A DNA stretch of 64,000 nt from an uncultured Tateyamaria sp. (GTDB taxonomy: Bacteria; Pseudomonadota; Alphaproteobacteria; Rhodobacterales; Rhodobacteraceae): positions 354,386 to 418,385 of the forward strand of contig NZ_CANNES010000003.1 of NCBI RefSeq assembly GCF_947503705.1. The letters are read 5' to 3'. Below are positions 10,074 through 19,502 of this stretch, one piece after another (position 1 is the stretch's first letter; each line of letters starts with the position of its first letter). Position numbers and translations under genes: made by a program. The notes beneath the pieces were generated by a model. That model had not been told where the DNA came from. It saw only the letters and a program-made list of their open reading frames with translations, and made no database searches.

Positions 10074-10556
10074 TCAGGCAAGTTGCATGATGATGCAGGT
10101 GGTCGACCCGGAGGCATAAAGCTTGCCATCCTCCACGCCTCTGATCTCGCCCGTGGCCACGCCGGTTGAACGACCGGCATGGTTGACCGTGCCGATGCAG
10201 TCGATGGTCATGCCCAATGGGATCGGGCGCAGGATGTTGATCTTGTATTCCAGCGTTGTATAGACCGCGCCTCGTGGCACCCGCGTCATCACGGCGCAAG
10301 CCATGGCGCTGTCCAAAAGCGTGCCGTACCAGCCGCCATGCACCGTGCCCATCGGATTGGTGACGTTGAATTCAGGCGCGCCGCGAAAGGTGGCTGTGCC
10401 GTCGTCCAACGCGTGTAGCGTATAGCCCATCGTTGCACCAATGGGCGGACCGGGATGTTTGCCATCGAGGATGCCTTGCATGAATTCCATACCCGACATG
10501 GACAACACGGTTTCCATTGGCAAAAGGTCGGCAGGGGATTGGGCGAGGGTTGGCAT
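10074..10556 (-). CDS. PaaI-like hotdog thioesterase
   Basis: A 160-residue cytosolic hotdog-fold protein. The central helix motif NPMGTVHGGWYGTLLDSAMACAV places the histidine and acidic residue of PaaI/YbgC-type acyl-CoA thioesterases, followed by the strand-rich TTLEYKINILRP and a C-terminal strand SGSTTCIIMQ. It probably hydrolyses a short-chain or aromatic acyl-CoA, but the substrate cannot be read from the sequence. It lies 69 bases downstream of metF on the same strand. Confidence 0.85.
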   Translation of the reverse strand: MPTLAQSPADLLPMETVLSMSGMEFMQGILDGKHPGPPIGATMGYTLHALDDGTATFRGAPEFNVTNPMGTVHGGWYGTLLDSAMACAVMTRVPRGAVYTTLEYKINILRPIPLGMTIDCIGTVNHAGRSTGVATGEIRGVEDGKLYASGSTTCIIMQLA

Positions 10557-10625
10557 GGAGGGCTCCGCAGGTTGTTACCTTTCGGAGCCTAAGGGGACTG
10601 GACCGATCGGTCCAGTCTTAACTGA

Positions 10626-11483
10626 TCAGGCCACGTTGCGGATCGTGGCGGGGGGCACAAGGCCCAGGGCGCGGCAGACGTGAAGTGTCAGGTCAGGCCG
10701 ATTCAGCGTGTAAAAGTGCAGCGCATCAACGCCCTCGCTGATCAGCGTATCACACAAGTCGGCACAATGGGTCAGGGCATACAGTTCAGCCCGGTTTTCG
10801 CGCTCTGCCCGGTCAAAACCGGTGATTGTGACCTGTGAGATCGGCGTGCCGCACCGCTCGGCAAAGCTGCGCGCGCGTTTCCAGTTGCTGACGGGCAGGA
10901 TACCCGGCGTAATGGAGGCGGTGATCCCCGCATCGGCGCAGGCGTCCCGGAAACGCAGAAAGCTGTCGGCCTCAAAGAAGAATTGCGTGAGGGCCTCGGT
11001 GGCGCCTGCGTCCATCTTGGCTTTCAGCCAGTCGATATTTTGCGCCATCGAGGTCGCATCGGGGTGGCCGTCAGGATAGGCACCGACACGGATGTTGAAT
11101 TTGCCCATGTTTGCCAGCGCCTCGATGAGTTCGACAGAGTTGGCATACCCATCGGGATGCGGCTCAAACGTGCCGCCATCGGTGGCATCGCCGCGCAGAG
11201 CCACGATATCGTGCACACCGGAGGCGGCAAAGCGCTCGGCGGTTTTGCGGACTTCATCTTTGCTTTGCCCTGTGCAGGTCAGGTGCGCTGCCACAGGCAG
11301 GCCGGACGTCTTGCGTAAGGTCTGTGCGGCCTCCTGGGTCAGCGACTGGGTCGAGCCGCCCGCGCCATATGTGACGGAGAAAAATCGGGGGTCCAGAGGG
11401 GCCAGCGCCTGCACCGTCTCCCACAAATGAAAGGACGCGTTGAGGGACTTGGGCGGAAACGTCTCGAAGGATAGGGCGGTCAT
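10626..11483 (-). CDS. metF: methylenetetrahydrofolate reductase
   Basis: Reduces 5,10-methylene-THF to 5-methyl-THF, the methyl donor for methionine synthesis. The 285 residues are the normal size for bacterial MetF, a single TIM barrel with FAD. The catalytic N-terminal glutamate lies in SFETFPPKS, followed by FFSVTYGAGGST, AHLTC, and VALRGD for flavin binding. TQFFFE appears mid-barrel. The ATG at 11483 has a GGAG site 5 bases upstream. It is divergent from the LysR gene, across an 86-base gap with a dyad typical of MetR control. Confidence 0.95.
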   Translation of the reverse strand: MTALSFETFPPKSLNASFHLWETVQALAPLDPRFFSVTYGAGGSTQSLTQEAAQTLRKTSGLPVAAHLTCTGQSKDEVRKTAERFAASGVHDIVALRGDATDGGTFEPHPDGYANSVELIEALANMGKFNIRVGAYPDGHPDATSMAQNIDWLKAKMDAGATEALTQFFFEADSFLRFRDACADAGITASITPGILPVSNWKRARSFAERCGTPISQVTITGFDRAERENRAELYALTHCADLCDTLISEGVDALHFYTLNRPDLTLHVCRALGLVPPATIRNVA

Positions 11484-11524
11484 GGCAGCTCCTTTGGGGT
11501 TGTACTGGTTATGGACTGCGCTTT

Positions 11525-11554
11525 ATGTTGAGGCAAATTCATAACTCTCAACAT
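11525..11554. promoter_or_regulatory. probable MetR operator between metF and metR
   Basis: Perfect 8-bp inverted repeat ATGTTGAG (11525-11532) and CTCAACAT (11547-11554), 14 bases apart. Overlapping it at 11529-11541 is TGAG-N5-TTCA, one mismatch from the enterobacterial MetR consensus TGAA-N5-TTCA. Its position between the divergent target and regulator genes is classic for a LysR-type site. The role is inferred. Confidence 0.6.
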
Positions 11555-11569
11555 TAATATGAGTTTCAT

Positions 11570-12475
11570 ATGCATATCGAGTTTCGCCATCTGCGCACCA
11601 TCAAGGCCATCCACGAAGAAGGCGGGCTGGCGCGCGCGGCGGATCAGTTGCACATCACGCAATCCGCGCTCAGCCATCAGGTGAAAGGTCTTGAGGAACA
11701 GGCGGGTGTCGAACTGTTTGTGCGCCGCTCCAAACCCCTCAAGCTGTCAGCGGCGGGTTTGCGGCTCTTGCGTCTGGCCGAACAGGTTTTGCCACAGGTC
11801 GAGGCGATGCAGGCCGAGTTTGTGTCGCTGCGAGACGGGTCATCGGGGCGGATGCATATTGCGATTGAGTGCCACGCGTGTTTCGAGTGGCTGTTTCCGG
11901 TTCTGGAAGGGTTTCGGCGCACTTGGCCGGATGTGGATGTCGATATTCGCCCAGGCCTGGCCTTTGACGCGCTGCCCGCCTTGATGAAGGAAGAGGTCGA
12001 TCTGGTGGTCTCGTCCGATCCCGAGGATCTGCAGGGGGTCGAATTCATTGAACTCTTTGACTATGCGCCGGTTTTTGTGGCTGCTAGCACCCACCCATTG
12101 GCTCAGAAACCCTTTATCGAGGCAGAGGATTTCAAAGGTGAGACGTTGATTACCTATCCGGTGGAGCGCAGTCGGTTGGATGTGTTCAGCCAGTTGTTGA
12201 TCCCGGCCGGGGTGGAGCCTGCAGCCTTGCGGCAGGCCGAATTGACGGCCGTCATTCTGCTTTTGGTGGCGTCCAATCGGGGTGTGTCCGTCCTGCCCGA
12301 TTGGGTGGTGCGCGAGGTGAAGTATTCCAGTGACTACATCACCCGGCCCCTGACCAAAAAGGGTTTGACCCGCAGGCTTTATGCCGCCGTGCGTGCCGAT
12401 GATCGCGACAAGCCTTATATGGACAAGCTGATTTCGCTGGCGCGGACTGAGGCGCGAAAGCTTCAGAATACGTGA
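11570..12475 (+). CDS. metR: LysR-family regulator, probable MetR
   Basis: A 301-residue LysR-type regulator. An N-terminal winged helix-turn-helix occupies about residues 3-62 (FRHLRTIKAIHEEGGLARAA, then the recognition helix with TQSALSHQVKGLEE). A PBP2-like effector domain follows, with the MetR-like HACFEWLFPVLEGFR start. The divergent arrangement with metF and the resemblance to MetR suggest homocysteine-responsive control of methionine genes. The ATG at 11570 opens MHIEFRHLRTIKAIHEEG, as in other MetR proteins. The assignment to MetR is strong, but homocysteine as effector is inferred from the family. Confidence 0.85.
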   Translation: MHIEFRHLRTIKAIHEEGGLARAADQLHITQSALSHQVKGLEEQAGVELFVRRSKPLKLSAAGLRLLRLAEQVLPQVEAMQAEFVSLRDGSSGRMHIAIECHACFEWLFPVLEGFRRTWPDVDVDIRPGLAFDALPALMKEEVDLVVSSDPEDLQGVEFIELFDYAPVFVAASTHPLAQKPFIEAEDFKGETLITYPVERSRLDVFSQLLIPAGVEPAALRQAELTAVILLLVASNRGVSVLPDWVVREVKYSSDYITRPLTKKGLTRRLYAAVRADDRDKPYMDKLISLARTEARKLQNT

Positions 12476-12476
12476 A

Positions 12477-12523
12477 GTCGGTGCGCGGCTCTGTTTGCTG
12501 CGCAAAGGCGCCCGCCCACCGAC
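12477..12523 (+). repeat. dispersed element family 1, copy A
   Basis: Begins just after the metR stop. Inner hairpin TTTGC-tgc-GCAAA is followed by GGCGCCCGCCC. Outer arms GTCGGTG (12477-12483) and CACCGAC (12517-12523) pair perfectly. The same core recurs at 34413-34443 and 52348-52384, each time between convergent genes after a plus-strand stop, so it probably acts as a terminator. Confidence 0.6.
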
Positions 12524-12536
12524 CCCGGTTTGCGCC

Positions 12537-13574
12537 TCAGATCAGTTTGACGAGCTGTTTGCCAACGTTTTTGCCCTCGAGGAGGCCGATGAAGGCGCTG
12601 GGCGCGTTCTCCAGCCCTTCTGTGATGTCTTCGACCACTTTGATATCGCCGCTGATGACCTTTGGTGCAACTTCGCCGAGGAAGGTCGGCAGTCTGTCCC
12701 AGTGGTTTGAGATGATAAAGCCATTCACGCTGAGGAAGTTGACCAAGATCGGTCGCCATAGGGCCGGGGCGGACATGGCCGCATCTGCGCCCGCGCCAAG
12801 CCCGCCCGCATTGTACCACGAGATCATGCCGCAGACGGGGATGCGCCCGAACGGGTTCATGAGCGGCATGACGGCCTCAAGCACCTTGCCGCCCACGTTT
12901 TCGAAATAGATGTCGATGCCGTCTGGTGTCGCCTCTTTGAGTGCGCCACGCAGGCTGCGCGCGTCACTGTGCGCCCGGTGGTCGATACAGGCGTCAAACC
13001 CGAAGGTGTCTGTGGCCAGTACGCATTTTTCTGAGCCCCCTGCGATGCCTACGGTGCGCAGGCCGAGGGATTTGGCCAACTGCCCCACCATCGAACCCAC
13101 GGGCCCGGTGGCCGCCGCGACAACCAGCGTTTCGCCTGCCTTGGGGCGCCCATATTCCATCAGCCCGTGCCAGCCGGTGAAACCGGGCATACCCAGCACG
13201 CCAAGCGCGGCTGTGATGGGCACAAGGGTCGGATCAATCTTGCGTAGCATCTTGCCCGGTTGAATGGCATGGGTGGCCCAGCCCAGCATGCCAAAGACCA
13301 TGTCACCGGGGGCAAATTCATCTGCCTTTGACACCAGCACTTCGCCCACGCCGCCCCCTTCCATCGTACCCCCGATTGGCACCGGCGCGGCGTAGGATTT
13401 GGCGTCATCCATCCGGCCGCGCATATAGGGATCAAGCGACATGTAGTGGACCCGCACCAGCACTTCACCTTCGCCCGGTGTCGGCACATCGGTGATTTCC
13501 AGGCGAAAGCTTTCGGCTGTCGGGGGCCCGACGGGACGGCTGGCCAGGGTGATGTGGTGCATGTGTTCGGTCAT
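12537..13574 (-). CDS. NADP-dependent MDR-family oxidoreductase (LTB4DH / CurA-like)
   Basis: A 345-residue zinc-independent medium-chain reductase. It has the GroES-like N-terminal domain (MSLDPYMRGRMDD is the hallmark of this subfamily) and a Rossmann domain with AAATGPVGSMVGQLAK and GIAGGSEKC. The family reduces alpha,beta-unsaturated ketones and aldehydes with NADPH, as in bacterial YncB or CurA and mammalian prostaglandin reductase. No zinc-ligand cysteines are visible. It stands alone, convergent to metR. The physiological substrate is unknown. Confidence 0.88.
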   Translation of the reverse strand: MTEHMHHITLASRPVGPPTAESFRLEITDVPTPGEGEVLVRVHYMSLDPYMRGRMDDAKSYAAPVPIGGTMEGGGVGEVLVSKADEFAPGDMVFGMLGWATHAIQPGKMLRKIDPTLVPITAALGVLGMPGFTGWHGLMEYGRPKAGETLVVAAATGPVGSMVGQLAKSLGLRTVGIAGGSEKCVLATDTFGFDACIDHRAHSDARSLRGALKEATPDGIDIYFENVGGKVLEAVMPLMNPFGRIPVCGMISWYNAGGLGAGADAAMSAPALWRPILVNFLSVNGFIISNHWDRLPTFLGEVAPKVISGDIKVVEDITEGLENAPSAFIGLLEGKNVGKQLVKLI

Positions 13575-13993
13575 TGCAGGCTCCGTTATGTGGCAAGATG
13601 CGTTCGACGCAGTCTCAGTTGTATTTCTACGGTCCGGTCACGTCGGCAATCAGAGAGCCCGCTTTATCACCGCACCCGGTGTCGTCGATCCGAAAGATGC
13701 GCCAGCGTTGGTGTGTGTCCAAACGATGCAGCGGCCGTGCGCGCTGGCGTTGTTTCTTTCAACACCTAACGCGGTCGTCGCGTCGACGCCAGTATGCTTT
13801 AGGCCACTGCTCTTTTGCCGCGCCATGCGATACCGACTAGAGCGGCGCGACGGGCGGATGTATGAAACAACCTGAATTCCCTTTTTGGCGTTCGAGCCAG
13901 CGTGGGGGCGGTCAGACGCAAGCGCTCTTGGCAAGCGTTGCGGGTCAGCGTATAGCGCGCCTCTGACCCTGTACCCCCTTTCGGAGCGACCCC
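13575..13993. other. 419-base gap with no recognised gene
   Basis: It holds the upstream regions of the divergent MDR reductase and monophosphatase genes. The longer frames here give low-complexity Arg/Ser-rich translations without family features. A 34-codon frame at 13862-13966 starts with ATG after GGCGGA and could be translated, but nothing recognisable is encoded. Confidence 0.4.
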
Positions 13994-14779
13994 ATGATCG
14001 GCAGCGCAAATCTTAACATCATGATGAAGGCCGCGCGCAAGGCGGGCCGGTCGCTGGTCAAGGACTTTCGCGAGGTCGAGAACCTTCAGGTATCGACCAA
14101 GGGCCCGGGCGACTTTGTCTCCAAGGCCGATCTGGCTGCCGAAGCCATCATTCGCGAAGAGTTGCGTACCGCGCGCCCGACCTATGGCTGGTTGGCCGAA
14201 GAGGGCGGCGAGGAAGACGGCGAGGACCCCACACGCCGCTGGATCGTGGACCCGCTGGATGGCACCACCAACTTTTTACACGGGTTGCCCCATTGGGCCG
14301 TATCCATTGCGCTGGAACACAAGGGCCAGGTTGTGGCGGGCGTTGTTTATGACCCGGCCAAGGACGAGCTTTTCTTTGCCGAAAAGGGGCAGGGCGCGTT
14401 CATGAATGACACCCGTTTGCGGGTTTCGGGCCGGTCGCGGATGATCGAAGGGTTGTTTTCCACAGGTCTGCCTTTCGGCGGGCGTTCGGATTTGCCCGAA
14501 ACGCTGAAAGAACTCGCGCGGTTGATGCCAGTCTGCTCGGGCGTGCGCCGGTTCGGGTCGGCAGCCCTTGATTTGGCGTATGTCGCGGCGGGTCGCTATG
14601 ATGGGTATTGGGAGCGTCGGTTGAACGCCTGGGATATTGCGGCGGGCCTCTTGATCGTCAAGGAAGCAGGCGGTTTGGTTGAGCCACTGACGCCGGGCAA
14701 TGACATCCTTGAAGATGGCGAGATCATTTGTGCCAACGAGGCGATGTTCTCGCAATTGGCCAAGGTCGTCCGCGCCTAG
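13994..14779 (+). CDS. inositol monophosphatase family protein (SuhB-like)
   Basis: A 261-residue Mg2+-dependent, lithium-sensitive phosphatase-fold protein. The metal-binding motifs are intact: the glutamate in WLAEEGGEED, the WIVDPLDGTTNFLHG box (DPLDGTT), and the C-terminal WERRLNAWDIAAG aspartate. It hydrolyses inositol-1-phosphate or related sugar phosphates. SuhB homologues also act in rRNA transcription antitermination, but that cannot be judged here. The ATG at 13994 is preceded by GGAGCG. Confidence 0.92.
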   Translation: MIGSANLNIMMKAARKAGRSLVKDFREVENLQVSTKGPGDFVSKADLAAEAIIREELRTARPTYGWLAEEGGEEDGEDPTRRWIVDPLDGTTNFLHGLPHWAVSIALEHKGQVVAGVVYDPAKDELFFAEKGQGAFMNDTRLRVSGRSRMIEGLFSTGLPFGGRSDLPETLKELARLMPVCSGVRRFGSAALDLAYVAAGRYDGYWERRLNAWDIAAGLLIVKEAGGLVEPLTPGNDILEDGEIICANEAMFSQLAKVVRA

Positions 14780-14871
14780 GGTTTCACGGGCTTTGCCGTG
14801 ATCCAACGGACTGTCCGCATACGCGGCCAGACGACATTTTTTGTTTGGCGCTGTGTGGCGGTTGTTCTGCC

Positions 14872-15234
14872 TTAATCCTTTGTGTCGGAGGGGTGGTTCA
14901 CCCCGTCATTCCAGCGGATTGGCTCGTGGTCTGCCGGGTTCACCCCGTCGAGCGTGCCCATATTGATACCGACCTTGGTCGGGTCAGCCCGTTGGTTGTG
15001 ATACATGTATATGCCGCAGGTTTTGCAGAAATAGTGCCGCGCTGTTTGGGTGCCCCATTGGTAAAGCGTCAGGTTGTCCTGGCCTTGCACCACCCGCATA
15101 CCGGCCTTGGGGGCCTGGAGCGCTGGCGCCGCGCGCCGACGGCAGAACGAGCAATCGCATCGTGCTGCCGAATCCAGTCCATCATGGGCTGCAATCTCAA
15201 GCACCACAGCGCCGCAGTGACACCTGGCCTTCAT
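14872..15234 (-). CDS. GFA-family (S-(hydroxymethyl)glutathione synthase-like) zinc protein
   Basis: A 120-residue Mss4-like fold protein of the GFA family. Zinc-ligand cysteines are visible in pairs: C5/C7 of ARCHCGAV, the CDCSFCRR cluster and CKTCGIYMYH. I chose the ATG at 15234 because the family starts exactly at MKARCHCG and because its ATGA overlaps the stop of the upstream rhomboid gene. A longer in-frame start would add 51 residues lying over that gene. Despite the family name, most members have no proven formaldehyde-glutathione activity. Confidence 0.85.
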   Translation of the reverse strand: MKARCHCGAVVLEIAAHDGLDSAARCDCSFCRRRAAPALQAPKAGMRVVQGQDNLTLYQWGTQTARHYFCKTCGIYMYHNQRADPTKVGINMGTLDGVNPADHEPIRWNDGVNHPSDTKD

Positions 15235-15983
15235 CGTCTCACCCTTGGAATGTTTGAGCGGACATATTGCGTCTCTGGATGTGGGGGATGTCCATCGGTG
15301 CGCCGCCAAAATCCAAAGCCCCCCCGGATCAGCCAGAGCGGCAAGGTCAGAGCAAGCCCCGCCACAAAGCCACCCGCATGTGCCCAATAGGCGACACCGC
15401 CCGTATCGGGATCAGCCCCGACCCCGCCGATGAATTGCATGGCAAACCACACCATCAGCATGATCCACGCAGGGATGGGGAAGATCCGCACATAGATGAT
15501 CAGAAACAGCAGGATATCGACCCGCGCCTTGGGAAAGAGCAGCAGATAGCCGCCCATCACTCCTGCAATTGCGCCTGATGCCCCGACCGTAGGCACGGTG
15601 GAATAAGGGGCCGAGATCACGTGGACCAACCCGGCAAGCACTCCTGTCAGAAGGTAGAACCCGAGAAAGGGCATATGCCCCATCTCGTCCTCGACGTTGT
15701 CCCCGAATATCCACAAAAACAGCATGTTGCCCGCCAGATGCATCCAGCCGCCATGCAGGAACATCGAAGTGAGCAGCGTCAGCAATCCATCGCCCGAAGT
15801 CAGCCGCGCGGGGATCGCCGCATAGGTCACGAAAAAGGCGTTCAGCCCGCGCGGGTCGCTGAACAACCCCACATAGCTGAGAAACACCATGATATTGGCG
15901 GCCATCAGCATGTAGGTCACATATGGGATACGGCCCGAAGGATTGTGGTCGCGGATTGGAAACATGCCGGCACGCTGTGGCAT
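15231..15983 (-). CDS. rhomboid-family intramembrane serine protease
   Basis: A 250-residue polytopic membrane protease with about six helices. The catalytic serine is S136 in VGASGAIAGVMGGYL, and the partner histidine is H202 in YWAHAGGFVAGL. The HGGWMHLAGNMLFLWIFG segment (78-95) has the conserved His/Asn of the oxyanion region. The GFA gene overlaps its stop by 4 bases, so the pair is an operon. The substrate is unknown. Confidence 0.93.
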   Translation of the reverse strand: MPQRAGMFPIRDHNPSGRIPYVTYMLMAANIMVFLSYVGLFSDPRGLNAFFVTYAAIPARLTSGDGLLTLLTSMFLHGGWMHLAGNMLFLWIFGDNVEDEMGHMPFLGFYLLTGVLAGLVHVISAPYSTVPTVGASGAIAGVMGGYLLLFPKARVDILLFLIIYVRIFPIPAWIMLMVWFAMQFIGGVGADPDTGGVAYWAHAGGFVAGLALTLPLWLIRGGFGFWRRTDGHPPHPETQYVRSNIPRVRR

Positions 15984-16010
15984 GGGGCACGCATCGTCAA
16001 GGCCTTTGGA

Positions 16011-19000
16011 TCAACTTGCAGCCCCCAATAGGGCTGCGTTCCCGCCAGAGGCTGTCGTGTCCACACAAATGTGCCGTTCGTTCAAAACATGGGCTCGGTC
16101 TGGCATCCCGGCGATCAGTGCTGTGATCGGGCCTTGGCGGGCAGCGAGAGCACGCTCAAAGGCCCGGGCTGTGGCGGCGTCTCCCCACCAAATCACGCCC
16201 CCATAGGCGGGTCCTGCGATGAGGTCGGACGCGTCGAAGCCACCGGTGGCCACGACGGCCTGTCCGCCCAATGCGCGGACGGTATCGGCCTGAGCTTTGG
16301 CGGCCTGTGCACCGGGGCCTGCGCACAGCAAGGCGGGTTTGGCAAAGTGGCTGAGGACGTTGGATTCGCCGGTCGGACCCGGCAGGGCGACGTCGCTATG
16401 AGTTTGCATGGTTTGCGAAGGTGGTGCGGGTAGGGGCGCAGTTTTGTCCCACGGCGCGGCCGTGGGGGCAGATGATAGTGCATGAAAGCGCAACAGGTAA
16501 TCCGGGCCGCCCGCCTTGGGGCCTGTGCCAGAAAGCCCAATTCCGCCAAAGGGTTGGCTGCCCACGATGGCACCAATCTGGTTGCGATTGACGTAGGTAT
16601 TGCCCGCTTGGATCCTGTCGGCCACGTGCTGGACGCGGTCATCAATCCGTGTGTGCAGCCCAAAGGTCAGGCCATAACCCGTTGCGTTGATATCGTCGAT
16701 CACGCGGTCCAGATCACCGGATTTGAAGGTGGCGATGTGCAGGACGGGGCCGAAAATCTCGCGCTCCATATCTGCAATGCCATCCACCTTGATAAGGGTT
16801 GGCGCGACAAAGGTGCCGTGGCTCGGGGTTTTGAGGCGGTGCAACAAGCGGCCTTCGGAAACCGCCTTAGCAATATGCGCGTCAATCCCGGCGCGGGCCT
16901 GTGTATCGATCACCGGCCCCACATCGGTCGAAAGCTTCCAGGGGTTGCCGACATCAAGGGCGTCCATGGCGCCTATCAGCATCTCGGTGAAAGGCTTGGC
17001 GATATCCTCTTGGACATAGAGGCAGCGTAGGGCGGAGCAGCGTTGTCCCGCAGACTGAAATGCGCTTTCTACGATGCTGCGCACGGCCTGTTCAGGCAGC
17101 GCCGTACTGTCAACGATCATCGCGTTCAGCCCGCCGGTTTCGGCAATGAGCGGTGTGCCTGGGGCGGCATGTTCGGCAAGGCTGGCACGGATGCGCAGCG
17201 CTGTCTCTGTTGAACCGGTGAAAGCCACGCCACCCGCGCGCCCGTCGGCTGTCAGGGCCACGCCAATCTGGCCGTCACCGGGCAACAGTTGCAGAGCTGC
17301 GCTGGGCACCCCTGCCTCATGCAAAAGCGTCACTGCCAAGTGCGAAATCAGCGGTGTCTGTTCGGCAGGTTTGGACAAAACCGCATTGCCGGCGGCGAGG
17401 GCCGCCGCAATCTGGCCGGTGAATATGGCCAGCGGGAAGTTCCATGGTGAAATGCACACAAAGGTGCCCGCCGGGTCGGTATCGCCCACTTGCGCGGCGT
17501 AGTAGCGCAGAAAATCCACCGCTTCGCGCAGCTCGGCCACTGCATCGGGCAGAGTCTTGCCCGCCTCGCGTGCCAAGAGGGCGAAAATCTCGCCAAAGCG
17601 GGCCTCAAAGAGGTCAGCCGCAGCCGTCAGCACCTTCTGGCGTGCGGCGGCGGTCGTATCCCAAGGGGCGGCATCAGCATAGGCTTGCATGACCATCTCA
17701 GAGGTCGCTGTTTGCACGTGGCCCACGAGGTCGTTTCCATCAAAGGGGTTGCGGACCTCATGGCTTGGCCCCGTGCCTTGGGACACGGTCAGGGGGGCTG
17801 CGCGCCACTGATGGATGGCAAAAGCGCTTCGCGCTGTCTCGACCCGGGCGAGCGTTGGGACATGGCTCAGGTTGAACCCCATCGAGTTTCGCCGTTCAGG
17901 CTCAAATAGATCGGGGCCCTGTGGAATAGTGATGGCCGTGTCGGCAAGCGTGTTGAACGGATCGGCGGCGACCGTTTCGGGTGGCACGTCCTCGTCCACG
18001 ATCTGGTTCACAAAGCTGGAATTAGCGCCGTTTTCCAACAGCCTTCGCACCAGATAGGCCAAGAGATCACGGTGCGCGCCCACCGGTGCATAGATGCGAC
18101 AGCGCGTGCCATGGTCGCGCAAAACGATGTTATGGAGCGCCTCGCCCATCCCGTGCAGTCGCTGGAATTCAAAGGGTTGATCCCCTGCCATGTGCAGGAT
18201 TGCCGCCACAGTATGCGCATTATGCGTGGCAAATTGCGGGTAAATCCTGTCGGTCATGCCCAGCAGTTTGCGTGCATTGGCGATGTAGGACACGTCCGTC
18301 GCGGCCTTGCGCGTGAACACGGGGAAACCGTCGATGCCTTCAACCTGGGCGCGCTTGATCTCTGTATCCCAATAGGCGCCTTTGACCAGGCGCACCATGA
18401 GGTTGCGATCATGCCGGTCTGCCATGTCGTAAAGCGTGTCGATTACGGTGCCCGCCCGGGGCCCATAGGCTTGGACAACAACGCCAAACCCGTCCCAACC
18501 GGCCAAGGCCTCTTCGGCCAGGACAGCGTCGATCACCTGCAACGACAGCGACAAACGATCCGCCTCTTCGGCGTCCACGTTCAGGCCCATACCCGCCGAT
18601 TTGGCAAGCAGCGCAAGAGATCGCAGACGCGGCACCAGATCGCGCAGAACGCGACCCTCTTGCGCCCGCTCATAGCGCGGGTGCAGGGCCGACAACTTGA
18701 CCGAAATGCCTGGGTTGACCCGGATATCATCATGGGTGCAGGCATTGGCGATGGCCGAAATGGCACGGCTGTAGCTCAGATGATAGCGCCGCGCGTCGGC
18801 TTCGGTGATCGCGGCTTCGCCCAGCATGTCATAGGAATAGGTAAAGCCCTTGGCCTCCATGCCGGCGGCGCGGTCCATGGCGGCGTTGATATCCTCGCCC
18901 AGCACGAACTGACGACCCATCTCTTTCATCGCGCGGCTAACGGCAGTCCGGATGACAGGTTCACCCAAACGCTTGATGGCGCCGCGCAAATGTTTGATGG

Positions 19001-19421
19001 GGCCTGGCTGGTCATCGTCAAGAACCCGGCCGGTCAACATCAGCGCCCACGTCGAGGCGTTCACCAGACTCGATGTGGAATGGCCCAGGTGCTTGCCCCA
19101 GTCCGATGGCGCGATCTTGTCCTCGATCAGAGCGTCGATCGTGTCGGCATCGGGAACACGCAACAATGCTTCAGCCAGGCACATCAGCGACACGCCCTCG
19201 TCCGTGGATAGGCCGTATTCAGCCAGAAACACCTCCATAAGGCCGGGGGCCGCAGTGGTTCGGATCGCTGTGACCAGTTGGGCGGCGCTTGCGCTGATCT
19301 CGGCACGGTCAGAGGGGCTGAGATCAGCGGTCCTGACCAAGTCCGCAAGAACCAATTCAGGGTCGGCATACATGCCTGCATCAATGCCGAGAGCCAGATT
19401 GTCAGATGTGTTGCGCGCCAT
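16011..19421 (-). CDS. putA: bifunctional proline dehydrogenase / L-glutamate-gamma-semialdehyde dehydrogenase
   Basis: Oxidises proline to glutamate in two coupled steps. It has 1136 residues. The N-terminal proline dehydrogenase barrel (about 150-470) has the conserved VRLVKGAYWDTEIK. The aldehyde dehydrogenase half (about 560-1000) has FTGSTETA, the catalytic cysteine in SAGQRCSALR, and the general-base glutamate in AETGGLNA. No ribbon-helix-helix DNA-binding domain precedes the barrel, so this PutA should not repress its own gene. Control probably falls to the divergent Lrp-type gene. The C-terminal tail after about 1010 is the PutA-specific extension. Confidence 0.96.
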   Translation of the reverse strand: MARNTSDNLALGIDAGMYADPELVLADLVRTADLSPSDRAEISASAAQLVTAIRTTAAPGLMEVFLAEYGLSTDEGVSLMCLAEALLRVPDADTIDALIEDKIAPSDWGKHLGHSTSSLVNASTWALMLTGRVLDDDQPGPIKHLRGAIKRLGEPVIRTAVSRAMKEMGRQFVLGEDINAAMDRAAGMEAKGFTYSYDMLGEAAITEADARRYHLSYSRAISAIANACTHDDIRVNPGISVKLSALHPRYERAQEGRVLRDLVPRLRSLALLAKSAGMGLNVDAEEADRLSLSLQVIDAVLAEEALAGWDGFGVVVQAYGPRAGTVIDTLYDMADRHDRNLMVRLVKGAYWDTEIKRAQVEGIDGFPVFTRKAATDVSYIANARKLLGMTDRIYPQFATHNAHTVAAILHMAGDQPFEFQRLHGMGEALHNIVLRDHGTRCRIYAPVGAHRDLLAYLVRRLLENGANSSFVNQIVDEDVPPETVAADPFNTLADTAITIPQGPDLFEPERRNSMGFNLSHVPTLARVETARSAFAIHQWRAAPLTVSQGTGPSHEVRNPFDGNDLVGHVQTATSEMVMQAYADAAPWDTTAAARQKVLTAAADLFEARFGEIFALLAREAGKTLPDAVAELREAVDFLRYYAAQVGDTDPAGTFVCISPWNFPLAIFTGQIAAALAAGNAVLSKPAEQTPLISHLAVTLLHEAGVPSAALQLLPGDGQIGVALTADGRAGGVAFTGSTETALRIRASLAEHAAPGTPLIAETGGLNAMIVDSTALPEQAVRSIVESAFQSAGQRCSALRCLYVQEDIAKPFTEMLIGAMDALDVGNPWKLSTDVGPVIDTQARAGIDAHIAKAVSEGRLLHRLKTPSHGTFVAPTLIKVDGIADMEREIFGPVLHIATFKSGDLDRVIDDINATGYGLTFGLHTRIDDRVQHVADRIQAGNTYVNRNQIGAIVGSQPFGGIGLSGTGPKAGGPDYLLRFHALSSAPTAAPWDKTAPLPAPPSQTMQTHSDVALPGPTGESNVLSHFAKPALLCAGPGAQAAKAQADTVRALGGQAVVATGGFDASDLIAGPAYGGVIWWGDAATARAFERALAARQGPITALIAGMPDRAHVLNERHICVDTTASGGNAALLGAAS

Positions 19422-19502
19422 GCCAGCTTTCCTTTCCGTTTCGGCCAGTATAGCAGTGACTTGGCGGTGATTTGTCCTGAAAAGAATGATGAGTTTGATA
19501 AT

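Noticed and set aside
13446..14009. Several overlapping frames in the gap before the monophosphatase
   Set aside because: They overlap each other on both strands, have Arg/Ser-rich translations, and lack ribosome sites or family features.
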